Assembly (NCBI GenBank): GCA_947628725.1
Contig: CANRAQ010000018.1
Span: 1 to 16,202, forward strand
Direction: 5' to 3'
From: an uncultured Bacilli bacterium
GTDB lineage: Bacteria; Bacillota_I; Bacilli_A; RF39; UBA660
Length of the DNA stretch: 16,202 bases
Shown in pieces: positions 14,990 through 16,202 of the stretch (position 1 is the first letter of the stretch; the number at the start of each line of letters is the position of its first letter). Position numbers and translations under genes: made by a program. The notes beneath the pieces were generated by a model, which saw only the letters and a list, made by a program, of their open reading frames with translations, was not told the origin of the DNA and did not search any database.

Positions 14990-15968
14990 ATAATTTATAC
15001 AAGTAGTCAATAACTTGTTTAAAAGTTTCAGCACTTACTATATCTATATCATAATTGTTCTTTTCTTTTAATTTCATTGCCTCTTTATAATTGTCACCAC
15101 TAGGTACTATAAATATATCTGCATTATTTTTAACTGCACTTTTTAATTTATATTTTACTCCACCAATACTTCCTACTTTTCCATCTATATCGATAGTTCC
15201 TGTTACTACTATTTTAAGTCCATTAGTTAAATCGTCCTCAACTAATGAATCATATATATATAGTGCGGTTACAAGCCCACCACTTGAACCTGACTCATTA
15301 GAATCTACCTTTACATCTATTTTTGGGTTAGTATCATATTTGTTTATAGAACTAAGTAAAAGTCCTATTTTCTTTGAACCATTATCATTTTTTATATATG
15401 CGTATTTATTATATTCTTTGTCATTATTTTTTACCTTAATATTTAACTTATCATTATAACTTAAACTCTCTATAATATTACTTATATCTTGTTTACTTTT
15501 AATTTTAGTACCATTTATACTAACTATTACATCCCCAACTTTAAGATTAGTATCAGAATTAGGATCAACATATATTACATTAACTTCACTACTTTTTATA
15601 TTTATATCTTTATTTGCATATGTGAACGCTACAAAAATAGCATTACTGATAGATTCATCCATTAAAATTTTATCTCTTTTAAAATATGATTCATCATTCT
15701 CTGTTTCTAATAATACATCATCCTGTTTTATTGTATCCCAATTTTTATTAAATAATGATATTATCAAAGTCGGTATTGTTGCCCTATATTCCCTTACATA
15801 TACAATATTAAAACTACCTTCAGATTCATATCCTTTTATATTTATTTTATCCTTTACATTACTTGTTGAACCAGGTGTATCTATATAATAAGGAAACTTT
15901 ATAGTAATTAATATAAGGGTTAACAATAATACTATAAAAAATTTATAATTTTGTTTTATATATTTCAT
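14988..15968 (-). CDS. Membrane-anchored PDZ + Lon-type (S16) serine protease, YlbL-like
   Basis: 326 aa, close to B. subtilis YlbL. One N-terminal membrane anchor (about 9-27), the family-typical IDTPGS motif (29-34), a PDZ domain (about 125-190; LKVGDVIVSINGTKI at 142-156) and a C-terminal Lon-like proteolytic domain (about 200-320) without an AAA module. The catalytic dyad is read as S229 in GSSGG (Lon relatives have GPSAG) and K272 in GSIGGVK. The active site would face outside. YlbL proteins have been linked to clearing the SOS division inhibitor YneA; a similar role is only inferred here. Upstream in-frame ATG codons at 15980 and 15974 fall within or before the GGTGAT Shine-Dalgarno site, so the ATG at 15968 is preferred. 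The gene has its own promoter and terminator. Confidence 0.9.
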   Translation of the reverse strand: MKYIKQNYKFFIVLLLTLILITIKFPYYIDTPGSTSNVKDKINIKGYESEGSFNIVYVREYRATIPTLIISLFNKNWDTIKQDDVLLETENDESYFKRDKILMDESISNAIFVAFTYANKDINIKSSEVNVIYVDPNSDTNLKVGDVIVSINGTKIKSKQDISNIIESLSYNDKLNIKVKNNDKEYNKYAYIKNDNGSKKIGLLLSSINKYDTNPKIDVKVDSNESGSSGGLVTALYIYDSLVEDDLTNGLKIVVTGTIDIDGKVGSIGGVKYKLKSAVKNNADIFIVPSGDNYKEAMKLKEKNNYDIDIVSAETFKQVIDYLYKL

Positions 15969-15989
15969 TTTCATCACCATTATATATTT

Positions 15990-16018
15990 ATGATAACACT
16001 TATATCTTTATTATTCAA
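15990..16018 (-). promoter_or_regulatory. Promoter of the S16/PDZ protease gene
   Basis: Minus-strand -35 TTGAAT (16018-16013), 17-nt spacer ending TGT, -10 TATCAT (15995-15990). It follows directly on the terminator of the right-edge gene. Confidence 0.75.
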
Positions 16019-16044
16019 GAAAAAAAGATAGGACTTCCTATCTT
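16019..16044 (-). terminator. Intrinsic terminator of the right-edge gene
   Basis: Minus-strand 8-bp stem AAGATAGG/CCTATCTT (arms 16044-16037 and 16032-16025), 4-nt loop, seven U. The TAG stop (16040-16038) of the upstream gene lies in the stem. Confidence 0.88.
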
Positions 16045-16202
16045 GATTTACTAGCATTTATTTTTTCTATATCCTCTAAAGGCATTATTACACCATTGTA
16101 TAATCCATATGAATCTGGATCAATTATGAATTGTTCAAAATCTGCTTTTGATTTATATGTAGTTCCATATATAGTATATGTACCATCTTTATTAATTACG
16201 CC
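16038..16202 (-). CDS. C-terminal 54 residues of an unknown protein (partial)
   Basis: Open from the right edge to TAG at 16040-16038. The visible end reads G-V-I-N-K-D-G-T-Y-T-I-Y, then a segment rich in aromatic and acidic residues (ADFEQFIIDPDSY), then MPLEDIEKINASKSR. There is no transmembrane segment or recognisable motif in this part. Frame and strand are supported by the lack of stops, neighbour-like codon use, and a strong terminator at its end. I do not recognise the family. Confidence 0.65.
   Translation of the reverse strand, partial: GVINKDGTYTIYGTTYKSKADFEQFIIDPDSYGLYNGVIMPLEDIEKINASKSR

Noticed and set aside
1..16202. UGA-as-tryptophan recoding (Mycoplasma-like code)
   Set aside because: Tryptophans are UGG, and UGA ends mraZ and rsmH at sensible places.
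1..16202. Mobile elements, CRISPR arrays, prophage or defence system
   Set aside because: No transposase, integrase, phage structural gene, regularly spaced repeat array or known defence gene was seen; the genes are core envelope and housekeeping functions.

Overview
The window is chromosomal DNA from a very AT-rich, cell-walled, Gram-positive-type bacterium (Bacillota/Bacilli-like). This rests on the gene families present (MraZ, FtsL and a PASTA-type class B PBP, a CpsB/C/D-type trio, DUF421, TIGR04086), the strong Shine-Dalgarno sites, and the AUA/AGA-heavy codon use. UGA is used as a stop (mraZ, rsmH) and Trp is UGG, so the code is standard and this is not a Mycoplasma with UGA=Trp. The species cannot be named from sequence alone; an uncultivated gut-type Bacilli lineage is a guess. 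No phage, IS, CRISPR, tRNA or rRNA was seen.

Layout (nearly all genes on the minus strand, so the reading order is right to left). Right edge: the C-terminus of an unknown protein with its terminator; a membrane-anchored PDZ + Lon-type (S16) protease of the YlbL kind; mutS; murF. Next comes a short intergenic stretch with an imperfect inverted repeat, then tgt overlapping a metallophosphoesterase gene. A plus-strand TIGR04086 membrane-protein gene converges on the phosphoesterase gene through a shared two-way terminator and diverges from a DUF421 (YetF-like) gene. A small single-TM protein gene (57 codons) follows. Then comes a shortened division cluster: mraZ-rsmH-ftsL (one operon with a clear MraZ operator), a terminator, and a PBP2x/FtsI-type transpeptidase gene with its own promoter. 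After that come a secreted, membrane-anchored beta-sandwich surface protein and an exopolysaccharide control operon: Wzz/CpsC co-polymerase, CpsD tyrosine kinase, CpsB phosphatase. At the left edge is the start of another minus-strand gene behind a sigma-H-like promoter.

Functionally this is cell-envelope and housekeeping DNA: septal peptidoglycan synthesis (FtsL, PBP, MurF, and MraZ/RsmH control), surface polysaccharide control, envelope proteolysis, queuosine tRNA modification and mismatch repair. The most unusual points are a Big_2-like Ig domain inserted in the dimerisation domain of the division PBP; four 10-bp MraZ boxes, the last of which doubles as the ribosome binding site; a recurring promoter plan (TGn-TATAAT placed just upstream of the Shine-Dalgarno site, giving leaders of roughly 8-20 nt); and stop codons lying inside terminator hairpins for most genes. 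I did not find a convincing new multi-gene system. The surface protein and the small membrane protein are the least explained genes.
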